A DNA stretch of 64,000 nucleotides from Lentzea waywayandensis (GTDB taxonomy: Bacteria; Actinomycetota; Actinomycetes; Mycobacteriales; Pseudonocardiaceae), in NCBI RefSeq assembly GCF_900115955.1, contig NZ_FOYL01000009.1:339077-403076 (forward strand). Direction: 5' to 3'. Numbering within the stretch: the first letter of the stretch is position 1; each line of letters begins with the position of its first letter. Of this stretch, positions 7,251 through 15,579 are shown in pieces. The notes under the pieces were generated by a model. That model did not search any database, was not told where the DNA came from, and saw only the letters and a list, made by a program, of their open reading frames with translations. The position numbers and the translations under genes were made by a program.

Positions 7251-7998
7251 AGAGAGCGGGAACGATCGTGAGGTAGCGGGGAGGGATCTCCACCGCCTTC
7301 GTGATCGCCTTCTTCACCGCCGGGACCAGGTCCGCGTCGACCAGTGCGACAGCGGGCCTGCCCGGCGGGTCGATCAGCATGCTGGCGCCCCTCGCGCCGG
7401 CGGCCAGAGCGGCTTCGACCACCGCGTCCTGCTCGGGATCCGGGTCCTGAGCTTGGTGGTACGCCGTCAAAGCCACGCCGAGATCTTCTGCCTGCCGCGT
7501 GTACGGTCGTTCCACCTGCGGTTCCTGGCGCCGGACCCTCGTGTCGACGACGAGCAGCCGTTGGCCGGGCAGGTCGAGGGCTTTCGCCTGCGGCTCTTCG
7601 AACCGCTCGCCGGCGAGGTCGCGAAGTGCCAGCCCCACCGCGGCTTTCAGGGCCTCGCCCGCGGACAGACCACTCCCCTGCGGCAGGTCGACGCTGCACA
7701 TCAACGCGGCGCCGCCCGTCGCCTCCAGCCCCGCCGCCCACGCCGGGACGTCGTCGGACGGCAGCAGCGCGCGTTCGGTCGGCCGGTTCACCGAGACGAG
7801 TTCGAGCAGGCCGTCGTCGCGCCGATCCCCTGCCACGATGGCACCCCATTTGGCGTGCACCTTGACGGCGCCGCCGAGCAGGTTCAGCACGCCTGGCGCG
7901 TACCAGACACCTTCGGCGGGCCGTCCGAACGTGCGCCGGAACGCGTGCGGCACCAGCCTGAGCTCCGGCGCGAGCTCAGGCCGATCCGCGATGTCCAT
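7228..7998 (-). CDS. Divergent, shortened galactokinase-like (GHMP superfamily) protein
   Basis: The 256-residue protein resembles galactokinase but is far shorter than the usual 380-400 residues. Recognisable blocks are VWYAPGVLNLLGG (galactokinase: GRVNLIGEHTDYN), LPQGSGLSAGEALKAAVGLAL (the P-loop-like GLSSSAA motif), VVDTRVRRQ and AALAAGARGASML. The GEHTDYN sugar-binding motif is replaced by GGAVKVHAK, and the C-terminal GGGFGG motif by DPPGRP. About 100 residues between VDTRVR and the C-terminal block are absent. It may be an altered sugar kinase, a sugar-binding protein or an inactive relative. Its ATG overlaps the stop codon of the upstream methyltransferase, so it is the last gene of the glycolipid-type PKS operon. 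The upstream in-frame extension is only a shadow of that methyltransferase gene. Confidence 0.7.
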   Translation of the reverse strand: MDIADRPELAPELRLVPHAFRRTFGRPAEGVWYAPGVLNLLGGAVKVHAKWGAIVAGDRRDDGLLELVSVNRPTERALLPSDDVPAWAAGLEATGGAALMCSVDLPQGSGLSAGEALKAAVGLALRDLAGERFEEPQAKALDLPGQRLLVVDTRVRRQEPQVERPYTRQAEDLGVALTAYHQAQDPDPEQDAVVEAALAAGARGASMLIDPPGRPAVALVDADLVPAVKKAITKAVEIPPRYLTIVPALFNTVALR

Positions 7999-9746
7999 CA
8001 CGCCTGCTCTGCCGATGCCTTCTGGGCCAGCAATCGGTAGGCGTTGCCGTTGCCGGTGCGCGCGGCGAGGAAGCGGTTGACCGTCTGGTCCAGCGCCAGC
8101 GCGACGAAGAACGCCGGGATTCCCAGCGACCACACCAGGAAGCTGCGGGTCCGGCGGAGCCTGACCTTCTCCGGACGCCACGGAGCCGGCGTGCGCGGTG
8201 CCTTGTCGCCCAGCCACAGCAGCAACGCGAGTGTGAAGTCGTTGCAGAGGTGGGCTTTCGCGCGTTCGGTGGCCACTGTGGTCAGTCCGCGGTCGGCCAG
8301 GGCGTGCTCCAGGTTGCCGATCGGCATCATGTGCTGGTGCTGCGGCTGGAACCACGGCATCCAGTACTGGCCGAACAACCGGCCGAGCCGCCATTCCGGG
8401 TCCGGCAGCTCGATCAGCAGGTAGCCGCCCTCGGGCAGCACGTCCGCCGCGATGTCGAGCTCCTCCCACGGATCGCGCACGTGTTCCAGGTAGTGGTGCA
8501 TGCTGATCACGTCGTAGCGGCCCTTGAGCTCGCCCGCGAAGTCCTTGAAGCTGCCCCGGTAGGAGTTCTCGATCCGGCCGAGCCTGGCCGCGTCCTCGAT
8601 GGCCGCGCCCTGGTCAAGTCCGTCGAACGTCGTCTGCGGCAGGACCTCCTTGGCCCCCAGGCAGAAGTGGGCGTGCCCGGAGCCGACGTCCAGCCAGCGT
8701 TCGGGTTTCGTGAACGGCTCGACCATCCGCGCCCGGCCGTAGTACGGGTCGGTCTTGCCGGAGAACACCGCTTCCGCCGACGTCTCACCGAGGCCGTCGT
8801 AGAAGTCGCGGTAGTAGAAGCCCAGGCCTTCCTCGGTCAGCCGCGGGTTCTGCCAGACGTGTCCACATCGGACACACCGGTCCATCGTGAACGTGCCGGG
8901 CTTGCGCTGCACCAGGTCCGTCGCGGTGACCCAGCGGCGCAGGTCCGTGCTCCCGCACGACGGGCAGTTGTCGCGTGGGGCCTCGTGGAAGTTCCGGTCG
9001 CGGTTCTGCTCGTACCAGGGCGTGGCCTCCTTGAGATGCTCGGCCTGACGGCGTTCGGCCGTGGACTTCTTGCCCCCGGAGGTCTTGAACCACAGGTAGG
9101 GCGTGCGCAGGATTCGCGGCACCCACAGGTCACGCGGCTGCAGCGGCGTTCCGGCGAACACCAGGATCGGGTGCGCCCAGTACGCGGCCAGTGCGACGAG
9201 TCCCCACTGCCAGTTCGTGAGCAGGGCGCCGATCACGGTCGCGTAGCCGATGACCGAGCCCGCGATCCACAGCGACGGCCGCTTCCCGAGCCGCCGCAAC
9301 GTCGCCGCGCGGTACCCGAGGTCGTACGGACCGGCCTTGAGCCCCGGCGCGACCGCGATGTCGACCTGTGCGTGCACGTGGTCCTTGACCCGCCGCACGT
9401 AGGCCACGAACTCGGTCGGGTCGTCGGGGTTGACCTCCTCGACGTACTTGTCCCGCACCAGGACGGCCTGCGACGCGCTGATGCCGCGCGCCCACTGGTC
9501 GTCGCGGTACTTGCCGGGATCGAACGCGCCGAGCAGGTCCAGCGCGGCCACCGTGGGCAGGTCGCGCGGCACGAGGTCGACGAGGTCCGCGTCGGTCTCC
9601 CACGAGCCCTCCGGATGGACCCCGGTGGCGGTGAGAAGCGAGTGCTCGCTCACGCCCGGAGCGAGCACTCGCAGCTTGGACGCGCGGGAACGCAGGCGCA
9701 GCACGTCCAGCAGGACGACGAGCACCACCAGCACGGTGAGGATCAC
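7998..9746 (-). CDS. Membrane-anchored class I SAM-dependent methyltransferase with zinc ribbon
   Basis: The 582-residue protein probably methylates the sugar or lipid product of the operon. It has an N-terminal membrane helix (1-14), two more helices (about 156-197), and one near the C-terminus (534-550). A zinc-ribbon has CPSC at 261-264 and CVRC at 291-294. A SAM-binding Rossmann domain begins at WLDVGSGHAHF (351) and is followed by YDVISMHHYLEHVRDPWEEL and GGYLLIELPDP. The zinc ribbon plus methyltransferase arrangement recalls sugar C-methyltransferases (TylC3-type), but the membrane segments are unusual. Residues 25-150 are not assigned to a family; they contain ISASQAVLVRDKYVEEV. The gene overlaps its upstream neighbour (glycosyltransferase) by 4 bases and its downstream neighbour by 1, so translation is coupled. 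Confidence 0.75.
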   Translation of the reverse strand: MILTVLVVLVVLLDVLRLRSRASKLRVLAPGVSEHSLLTATGVHPEGSWETDADLVDLVPRDLPTVAALDLLGAFDPGKYRDDQWARGISASQAVLVRDKYVEEVNPDDPTEFVAYVRRVKDHVHAQVDIAVAPGLKAGPYDLGYRAATLRRLGKRPSLWIAGSVIGYATVIGALLTNWQWGLVALAAYWAHPILVFAGTPLQPRDLWVPRILRTPYLWFKTSGGKKSTAERRQAEHLKEATPWYEQNRDRNFHEAPRDNCPSCGSTDLRRWVTATDLVQRKPGTFTMDRCVRCGHVWQNPRLTEEGLGFYYRDFYDGLGETSAEAVFSGKTDPYYGRARMVEPFTKPERWLDVGSGHAHFCLGAKEVLPQTTFDGLDQGAAIEDAARLGRIENSYRGSFKDFAGELKGRYDVISMHHYLEHVRDPWEELDIAADVLPEGGYLLIELPDPEWRLGRLFGQYWMPWFQPQHQHMMPIGNLEHALADRGLTTVATERAKAHLCNDFTLALLLWLGDKAPRTPAPWRPEKVRLRRTRSFLVWSLGIPAFFVALALDQTVNRFLAARTGNGNAYRLLAQKASAEQA

Positions 9747-10897
9747 CCGGCCACCACCTTTTCCAGTCGGTCGGCTGCGGCCGCTGCGCCGCCTGCCGCC
9801 AAGAACGATTCGCGCACCAGCCCGGCGGCGGCCGCGTACTCCGGCTCGTCCAGCACGGACTCCAGTGCGCTGCGGATGTCTGCCGCTCGCGCCCGCGAGT
9901 AGGTCAGCCGCACTCCGGCGCCGGCCTGCACGACCTGGGCGGCGACGGTCGGCTGGTCGTCCCGGATCGGAGCCACCACCAGCGGCAGCCCGTGTGCCAG
10001 CGCCTCACAGACCGTGTTGTGGCCGCCGTGCGTGACGACCGCGTCCAGGTGCGGCATCAACGCGAGTTGTGGCACGGACGGCAGCATCAGGACGTTCGGC
10101 GGCGCGGGTCGCGGTTCGGCGACCATCACGACCCGGACGTCGAGTCCGGCCAAGGCTTCCAGGGCCTGGCCCAGGAAACGCTCGCCGGCGGGACCGTTGA
10201 GGGTGCCGAGGGACACGAGAACGCACCGCGCCCCCTGCCCGCCCAACGTCTCTTCCCCCCGCACCAGCCACTCCCACGGGAAGTCCACCCGTTCCACCCG
10301 GTGCGCGAGCGCGGGGCCCACGAAGGCCACCTCGTCTCCGAACTCCTGCCCCACCAGCGCCGCCGAGCTGTAGACCAGCACGAGCAGCTCGGAGAACCTG
10401 ATGTCCCCGTCGGCGAAGTCGTGCAGCAGGTCGCGCACCCAGGCGTCGACCTTGGGCATCGTCCTCAGTGGATTGACGAGCTCGGCGGAGGTGCTGGCCG
10501 AGGTCACCCAGGGCACGCCGGCGTTGCGCGCTACCAAGGGGCCTGCCAGCGCCTGCTGATCGGCGACGATCACGTCCGGCTGGAAGGCTCGGACCGCCGC
10601 GTCGACCCCCGGCACCATGGAGTGCCCGAGCGGGATCAGGAACTCCTCCCAGAAGAACTTCAGCACCGCCATCCCGCGCAACGCGAGCCAGCGCTCCCGT
10701 TTCGCGCGGATGTCGGCTTCCAGGAGGTCGTCGATCGCGGGGAAGATCCGCGCGTTGTCCGGCAGGAGTGGTTTCAGGGTGCCGGGGTGTCCGACCCACG
10801 CCACCTCGTGCCCGCGCGCCAGCAGCTCGCCGCCCACGGAGGCGGTCGGGTTGACGTGGCCGGTCAGCGGCGGCACCACGAACAGGAACCGGCTCAT
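9743..10897 (-). CDS. Glycosyltransferase, GT1/MGT family
   Basis: The 384-residue enzyme transfers an NDP-sugar to a small-molecule acceptor. The N-terminal acceptor domain starts MSRFLFVVPPLTGHVNP, typical of macrolide-type transferases (GHVNP, GHE). The C-terminal donor domain has the signature THGGHNTVCEALAHGLPLVV followed by APIRDDQ, which holds the nucleotide-sugar-binding His, Glu and DQ. The start codon ATG overlaps the stop of the upstream hydrolase by 4 bases, and the stop overlaps the methyltransferase start by 4 bases. The longer in-frame extension belongs to the hydrolase region and was rejected. Position in the operon suggests it glycosylates the acyl or polyketide chain made by the two upstream PKS proteins. 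Sugar identity cannot be read. Confidence 0.88.
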   Translation of the reverse strand: MSRFLFVVPPLTGHVNPTASVGGELLARGHEVAWVGHPGTLKPLLPDNARIFPAIDDLLEADIRAKRERWLALRGMAVLKFFWEEFLIPLGHSMVPGVDAAVRAFQPDVIVADQQALAGPLVARNAGVPWVTSASTSAELVNPLRTMPKVDAWVRDLLHDFADGDIRFSELLVLVYSSAALVGQEFGDEVAFVGPALAHRVERVDFPWEWLVRGEETLGGQGARCVLVSLGTLNGPAGERFLGQALEALAGLDVRVVMVAEPRPAPPNVLMLPSVPQLALMPHLDAVVTHGGHNTVCEALAHGLPLVVAPIRDDQPTVAAQVVQAGAGVRLTYSRARAADIRSALESVLDEPEYAAAAGLVRESFLAAGGAAAAADRLEKVVAG

Positions 10898-11661
10898 GAC
10901 GGCAACCAGTCCAGCAGCACGTCGAGCAGCTCGGCCGTGGCTTCGCGGAGCACCGTGTGCCCCAGGCCGGTCACGACGTGCAGGCGGCAGGCCGGAATCC
11001 GTTCCTGGAGCTCCGCGGCGGCCCCGATCAGCTCGGACTCGGCGCCGTACACCCCGAGCACCGGGCACTGAACCTGGGTGAGGTCGAGCTTCGCGCCGGA
11101 GCCGAGGTCGTCGATCAGCGTCGTGCCGTTGAGCAACGCGTTGGCGTTCACGGCGAGCTTCGCGATCTTGCGCTGGCCGAGGGCCATCAGCTGGTCCTGC
11201 GTCCGGTCGAACTCCAGGCCCAGCGCGGCGACCGTCAGCGTGTTCGTGATGTCCTCGAACCACGCGTCGCCGACCACTCCCCCGACCGCCGACTCGACCA
11301 GCACGACGCCGCCGACGCGTTCGGGCGCCTGGACGGCCGCGTGCATGGCGACGACACCGCCGTAGCTGTTGCCCAGCAGGAACACCGGCTCGGTCACGCC
11401 GATCTCGTCCAGCACGGCGATCAGGTCCAGCGCGCTCTCCTCCGGCGTGTAACCGGACGGCGGCCGCTCGGACAGGCCGTGCCCGCGCAGGTCGAACAGC
11501 ACGGTGCCGAACCCGGCCTGGGCCAGTGGCGCGGCGAGCGTGTAGTAGAAGCTGGACAGGTTGTCCATCACCAGGCCGTGCACGAACACCACGGTCGGCG
11601 CGTCAGTGGGCCCGAGCCGCTGCACGTGGAAGCGCAGCCCTCGGGCGTGAACGTCAGACAC
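10894..11661 (-). CDS. Alpha/beta hydrolase
   Basis: This 255-residue alpha/beta-hydrolase-fold enzyme has the oxyanion region FVHGL, the helix start DLRGHGLSERP, and the nucleophile elbow GNSYGG with Ser99. A late acidic residue lies in GVYGAESELIG, and the catalytic His is in TGLGHTVLREA. The gene lies directly after a free ACP (8-base overlap) and before a glycosyltransferase (4-base overlap) in a PKS operon. A plausible job is release or transfer of the chain from ACP, as a type II thioesterase or acyltransferase. Such genes can also hydrolyse esters in other settings, so the role is inferred from context. Confidence 0.82.
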   Translation of the reverse strand: MSDVHARGLRFHVQRLGPTDAPTVVFVHGLVMDNLSSFYYTLAAPLAQAGFGTVLFDLRGHGLSERPPSGYTPEESALDLIAVLDEIGVTEPVFLLGNSYGGVVAMHAAVQAPERVGGVVLVESAVGGVVGDAWFEDITNTLTVAALGLEFDRTQDQLMALGQRKIAKLAVNANALLNGTTLIDDLGSGAKLDLTQVQCPVLGVYGAESELIGAAAELQERIPACRLHVVTGLGHTVLREATAELLDVLLDWLPS

Positions 11662-11917
11662 GAGCCGTGATGTGGTCGACGAGGCGGCCGACGGACATCG
11701 CCATGATCTCGTCGATGTCCATGTCCGCCAGGAAGGCCACGAGATCCACGCCGTAGTGCGCGTTCAGCTTGTCCGCGAGGGCGACGAACTCGATCGACTC
11801 CAGGCCCAGGTCGTCGCTGAACGTGGTGTCGCGAGTGATCTCCACGCCCAGCAGGAAGTCCGGCCCGACCACCTCGGTGATCAGCTTGGCGACCTGCTGC
11901 AGCACCTCGTCCATCAC
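11654..11917 (-). CDS. Free-standing acyl carrier protein
   Basis: The 87-residue protein has the ACP fold signature. The phosphopantetheine attachment Ser41 lies in DDLGLESIEFVALADKL, followed by the acidic helix. The GLESIEF motif is of the non-PUFA kind and differs from the LSIDSIK motif of the two ACPs built into the large synthase upstream, so it may carry the chain at another step, for example for release or glycosyl/acyl transfer. It starts with ATGATG overlapping the stop of the KS-AT-DH protein and overlaps the next hydrolase gene by 8 bases. Confidence 0.88.
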   Translation of the reverse strand: MMDEVLQQVAKLITEVVGPDFLLGVEITRDTTFSDDLGLESIEFVALADKLNAHYGVDLVAFLADMDIDEIMAMSVGRLVDHITARV

Positions 11918-14900
11918 ATCTCCGTTCGCACGCGGGCCGCGGCTCGCCCTTGTTCTGAAATGACTTCGATTCGTGGCACCGCGAATGCGCCGCGGATACG
12001 GCCGTCAGCGGTCACGGTCAGCTCCGCCGGATAGACCGGTCCGGCCCCGCGATCCCACAGCCACGCGCGCACGGCGTCCTTCGCCGCGATCACGCGCAGC
12101 AGCCAGTCGCGCTGGGCGGGCACATCCAGGTCGCCGTAGTGCCGTCGTTCGGCGGAGTTCAGGTAGCGGCGCATGATCAGGTCGCGTGTCGCGCTGTCGG
12201 ACCAGTTCTCCGCGACCCGCAGCCACTCGCCGTCCTGTGTGGACAGCATTTCGGTTCCCGGCTTGAGCTTGACCTGCCAGATGCGGTCGTCCGTGGTGAA
12301 GCGACGGGTGGTCCAGCCGGTGATCCGGCACCACAGCGCGCCGTTCACGGTCAGCTCGGCGTCGGCGATCATCACCTGCTCGGTGACCTCGCGGATCCAC
12401 GCGGTGCACTGGACGTCGGCGGTCGGTGCCGGTCCGTGGAACGTCACCCTCTCGATGCCGGTGGGCAGCACGGTCTGGTCCTCGGTGCGGCAGACCTGCA
12501 TCCAGTGGCCGATCAGCTGCCCTGCGCTGTCCAGCAACGCTCCCGGCGCGGGCAACGGTGTCAGCACGCCCGCGATCCCGTCGTTCGCCAGGCAGTCGAT
12601 CTTCGTGACACCCGCGAACGCCGGTCCGTGGAACATCCAGTTGTCCTTGTACAGCTCATCCGCGGACACCGGCGCCTCACGAACGCCTTGCAGCTCCTTG
12701 CTTTCGGACTGGACCGCCTGCGGCGCCATCAGCACGATGCCCTCGGCGTAGTCGCCGACCTTCACGATCACACGGTCCTGGCCTTCCGCGCGGGCGGAGA
12801 TCTTCACGGTCGTCGCGGGCAGGGCGGTGAGCCAGCGCTTGGCCTTGACCTGCGCGAACCCGTGCACGGTACCGCCGGTGAGTCTGCGCGCGGCGTCCGC
12901 GAACACCTCCAGCAGGCCGGTCGCGGGCACGATCGGGAACCCGTCGGAGAGATCAGGCCAGCCGGGTGCCTGCGGGAACACCGAGTGGTCGACGAGCTCC
13001 GGCATCGTCCGCAGCGAGAACTCGCGGGTGAACCCGGCCTCGTTCGGCCTGAGCGCGCCGACGACCTCGCGTGCGACGGCGTTGGTGTGGGCCAGGAGCT
13101 TGTTGACGGCAGCCGACATCGGGCTGTCGTCGGCCACCAGCACCGGTTCGATGCCGAGCGCGTCGAGCCTGATCTTCGGTGTACCGAGCTTGAGCTTGAC
13201 TTTGTGGGCCGTGCCGCGCTTGAGCCCGAACGCCCACAGCGCTTCCGGCGCGATGTCGGCGTTCACGGCGATGTGCGGCCGGTCGTTCAGCGTGTCCCCG
13301 ATGAAACCGGGCAGACTGCCCTGTCCGATTTGGACGAACGCGCGGAATCCCGCGCCGTGCAGGCGTTCCAGCAGCGGCCGGAACCGGACGGGCTCGACCA
13401 GGTGACGCAGGACCAGTTCGCGGACCTCGTCGGCCCCCATCGGTTCGAGGGAGTTCGCCGACCACACCGGGATGTCCGAGGCGCGGACCGGCAGTGCGTC
13501 GAGCATCTCCTTGGCCCGGCCCAGGTACGGGGCGAGTGCCGGGGTGTGGAAGCCGGTGCGGAACGGCATCAGCTGCGCCATCACGCCGTTGGCCTTGAGG
13601 GTGACCAGGACCTGTTCGAGGCTGTCGATCGGGCCGCAGATCACCGACTGGTGCGGGCAGTTGTCGTGGCTGACCGTCACCCCGTCGATCAGGTACTGCT
13701 CGGCGGTGTCGGCCGAGCATCCCAGTGCGGCGTAGGCGATGTCGACGACGGCGACCGCGCCGGGTCCGAGCGCGCCGACGAACTCGTCGATCGTCGGGTA
13801 GATGCCGCCGACGACCATCGCCGTCCACTCGCCCATGCTGTGCCCGGCGAGCGCTCCCGGCGTGATGCCGAGTGCCATGAGCTCGCGGGCTTCGCGGCGG
13901 CCGTCCTGGAGCAGTCCGACGGCGTGGTCGACGACCTCGCCGCTGAACTCGCGCTCGAAGCCGGGGAACACGAACGCGACCTGGTCGGTGCCGGTCAGCA
14001 GCGGTTGCGGGGAGAACCAGATGTCGTGCCGGCCGGGCCACGCCTTGCCCTGGGCGAGCACGCGTTCGGCGAGCTTGAGCTTGCGGTCGTCCGGGTTGCC
14101 GATGGCGAGCCGGAACGCCCTGTCGGCGCTGGACGTGCGGCGTTCTGCCAGCGCTTTGGCGAGCTCCTCCGCGGTGTCTGCGGCGAAGGTCATCACCGGC
14201 TTGCGCGGCTTGGCGATGGTGTGGCCGTCGAGCACCGCGTGAGCGTTGATCCCGCCGAACCCGAACGCGTTGACGACCGCGCGGTGCCGTCCGGTCCACT
14301 CGCGAGCGGTCGTCACGGGCGTGAACCTGGTGCCGGTCAAGCTGCTGTGCGGGTTCTCGACGTGCAGGGTCGGCGGAAGCGTGTTGTGGTGCAGGGCGAG
14401 CGCGGCCTTGATCAGCCCGGCCATGCCGGCGGCGGGCATCGCGTGGCCGATCATCGACTTCACCGTGCCGATGCCGATCTCGTCGCCCTGCCCGCCGAAC
14501 GCGTTGATCATCGTCTGGAGCTCGGCGGCGTCCCCGGCGGGCGTGGCGGTGCCGTGCGCCTCGATCAGTCCCGGTGGGTTCTTCTGGGGATCGAGGTCCG
14601 CGTTGGCCCAGGCCCGTTGCACGGCAAGGAGCTGACCGTCGGGGTTGGGCGTCATCATGCTGGTCGCGCGGCCGTCGCTCGCCGTGCCGATGCCGCGGAT
14701 CACCGCGTAGACGCGTTCGTCGCCGACGTCCTCCAGGCGCTTCAGCACGACCATGCCGACGCCCTCGGACAGCAGCGTGCCGTCCGCTCCCGCGTCGAAC
14801 GGCCGGATGCGTTCGGTCGGGCTCAACGCCCTGAGCTGCGTGAAGACGCTCCACAGCGTGGGGTGGTGGCAGACGTGGACGGCGCCGGCGAGCATGGCGT

Positions 14901-15579
14901 CCGCGCGGCCCTCCTGGAGCTCGCGGACGGCATGCTCGACGGCGACCAGCCCGGACGCGCAGGCCGCGTCCACCGTGTAGGCGGTGCCCCTGAGGTCGAA
15001 CCGGTTGGCGATGCGCGACGCCGCCAGGTTCGGCACGAGGCCGATCGAGGCTTCCGGCTGTTCCGGTCCGAGGCGATCGCGGATGGCCTGGCGGACCGTG
15101 TTCAGCTCAGTGCCGGCGATGTTCGGGAAGAGGTCCCGCACCACCGACATGACCTCGTCGGCGAGCCGGACCCGTTGATCCAGCCGCGCGCAACCGGGCG
15201 TGAGGTACCCGCCGCGTCCCACGACCACGCCGACGCGGTCCCGTGCCGGCAGGATCGACTCGCCGCCCGCGTCCGCGATGGCCTCGGCGGCGGTGGCGAG
15301 GGCGAGCAGCTGGTCGGGCTCCGCGCCGTCCACTGTGGACGGCATGATGCCGAACCTGGTCGGGTCGAACTCGGCGAGGTCGTCGACGAACCCGCCCTTG
15401 CGGCAGTAGAACCGGTCGCCGGTCCTGCTGTCCTGGTCGTAGTAGGTGGCCGGATCCCAGCGTCCGGGCGGGATCTGACCGATGGCGTCGACGCCGCTGA
15501 CGATGTTGCGCCAGAACGTCGCCGCATCGGGGGCACCGGGGAAGACGGCGCCGATCCCGACGATCGCTATGCCTCCCAT
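11914..15579 (-). CDS. Iterative PKS subunit, KS-AT-DH with PPTase-like C-terminus (PUFA/HglE type)
   Basis: The 1221-residue partner subunit of an iterative type I PKS starts at the ATG at 15579, which encodes GGIAIVGIGAVFPG; the longer frame upstream has no family similarity. Domains are KS (about 1-445, catalytic Cys207 in VDAACASGL), AT-like (about 520-815, Ser581 in GHSMGEW), double-hotdog DH (about 845-1110) and a C-terminal segment (1145-1221). The DH catalytic pair is His865 in DHSVF and Asp1017 in LLDSAGQ. The C-terminal segment has WLLRVIAAKDAVR, as in Sfp-type phosphopantetheinyl transferases, but it is short and may be only part of one. The gene overlaps the upstream PKS by 13 bases and the downstream ACP by 4. 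It would supply condensation and dehydration steps missing from its partner. Relatives occur in PUFA, heterocyst-glycolipid and actinomycete pfa-like clusters. Confidence 0.85.
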   Translation of the reverse strand: MGGIAIVGIGAVFPGAPDAATFWRNIVSGVDAIGQIPPGRWDPATYYDQDSRTGDRFYCRKGGFVDDLAEFDPTRFGIMPSTVDGAEPDQLLALATAAEAIADAGGESILPARDRVGVVVGRGGYLTPGCARLDQRVRLADEVMSVVRDLFPNIAGTELNTVRQAIRDRLGPEQPEASIGLVPNLAASRIANRFDLRGTAYTVDAACASGLVAVEHAVRELQEGRADAMLAGAVHVCHHPTLWSVFTQLRALSPTERIRPFDAGADGTLLSEGVGMVVLKRLEDVGDERVYAVIRGIGTASDGRATSMMTPNPDGQLLAVQRAWANADLDPQKNPPGLIEAHGTATPAGDAAELQTMINAFGGQGDEIGIGTVKSMIGHAMPAAGMAGLIKAALALHHNTLPPTLHVENPHSSLTGTRFTPVTTAREWTGRHRAVVNAFGFGGINAHAVLDGHTIAKPRKPVMTFAADTAEELAKALAERRTSSADRAFRLAIGNPDDRKLKLAERVLAQGKAWPGRHDIWFSPQPLLTGTDQVAFVFPGFEREFSGEVVDHAVGLLQDGRREARELMALGITPGALAGHSMGEWTAMVVGGIYPTIDEFVGALGPGAVAVVDIAYAALGCSADTAEQYLIDGVTVSHDNCPHQSVICGPIDSLEQVLVTLKANGVMAQLMPFRTGFHTPALAPYLGRAKEMLDALPVRASDIPVWSANSLEPMGADEVRELVLRHLVEPVRFRPLLERLHGAGFRAFVQIGQGSLPGFIGDTLNDRPHIAVNADIAPEALWAFGLKRGTAHKVKLKLGTPKIRLDALGIEPVLVADDSPMSAAVNKLLAHTNAVAREVVGALRPNEAGFTREFSLRTMPELVDHSVFPQAPGWPDLSDGFPIVPATGLLEVFADAARRLTGGTVHGFAQVKAKRWLTALPATTVKISARAEGQDRVIVKVGDYAEGIVLMAPQAVQSESKELQGVREAPVSADELYKDNWMFHGPAFAGVTKIDCLANDGIAGVLTPLPAPGALLDSAGQLIGHWMQVCRTEDQTVLPTGIERVTFHGPAPTADVQCTAWIREVTEQVMIADAELTVNGALWCRITGWTTRRFTTDDRIWQVKLKPGTEMLSTQDGEWLRVAENWSDSATRDLIMRRYLNSAERRHYGDLDVPAQRDWLLRVIAAKDAVRAWLWDRGAGPVYPAELTVTADGRIRGAFAVPRIEVISEQGRAAARVRTEM

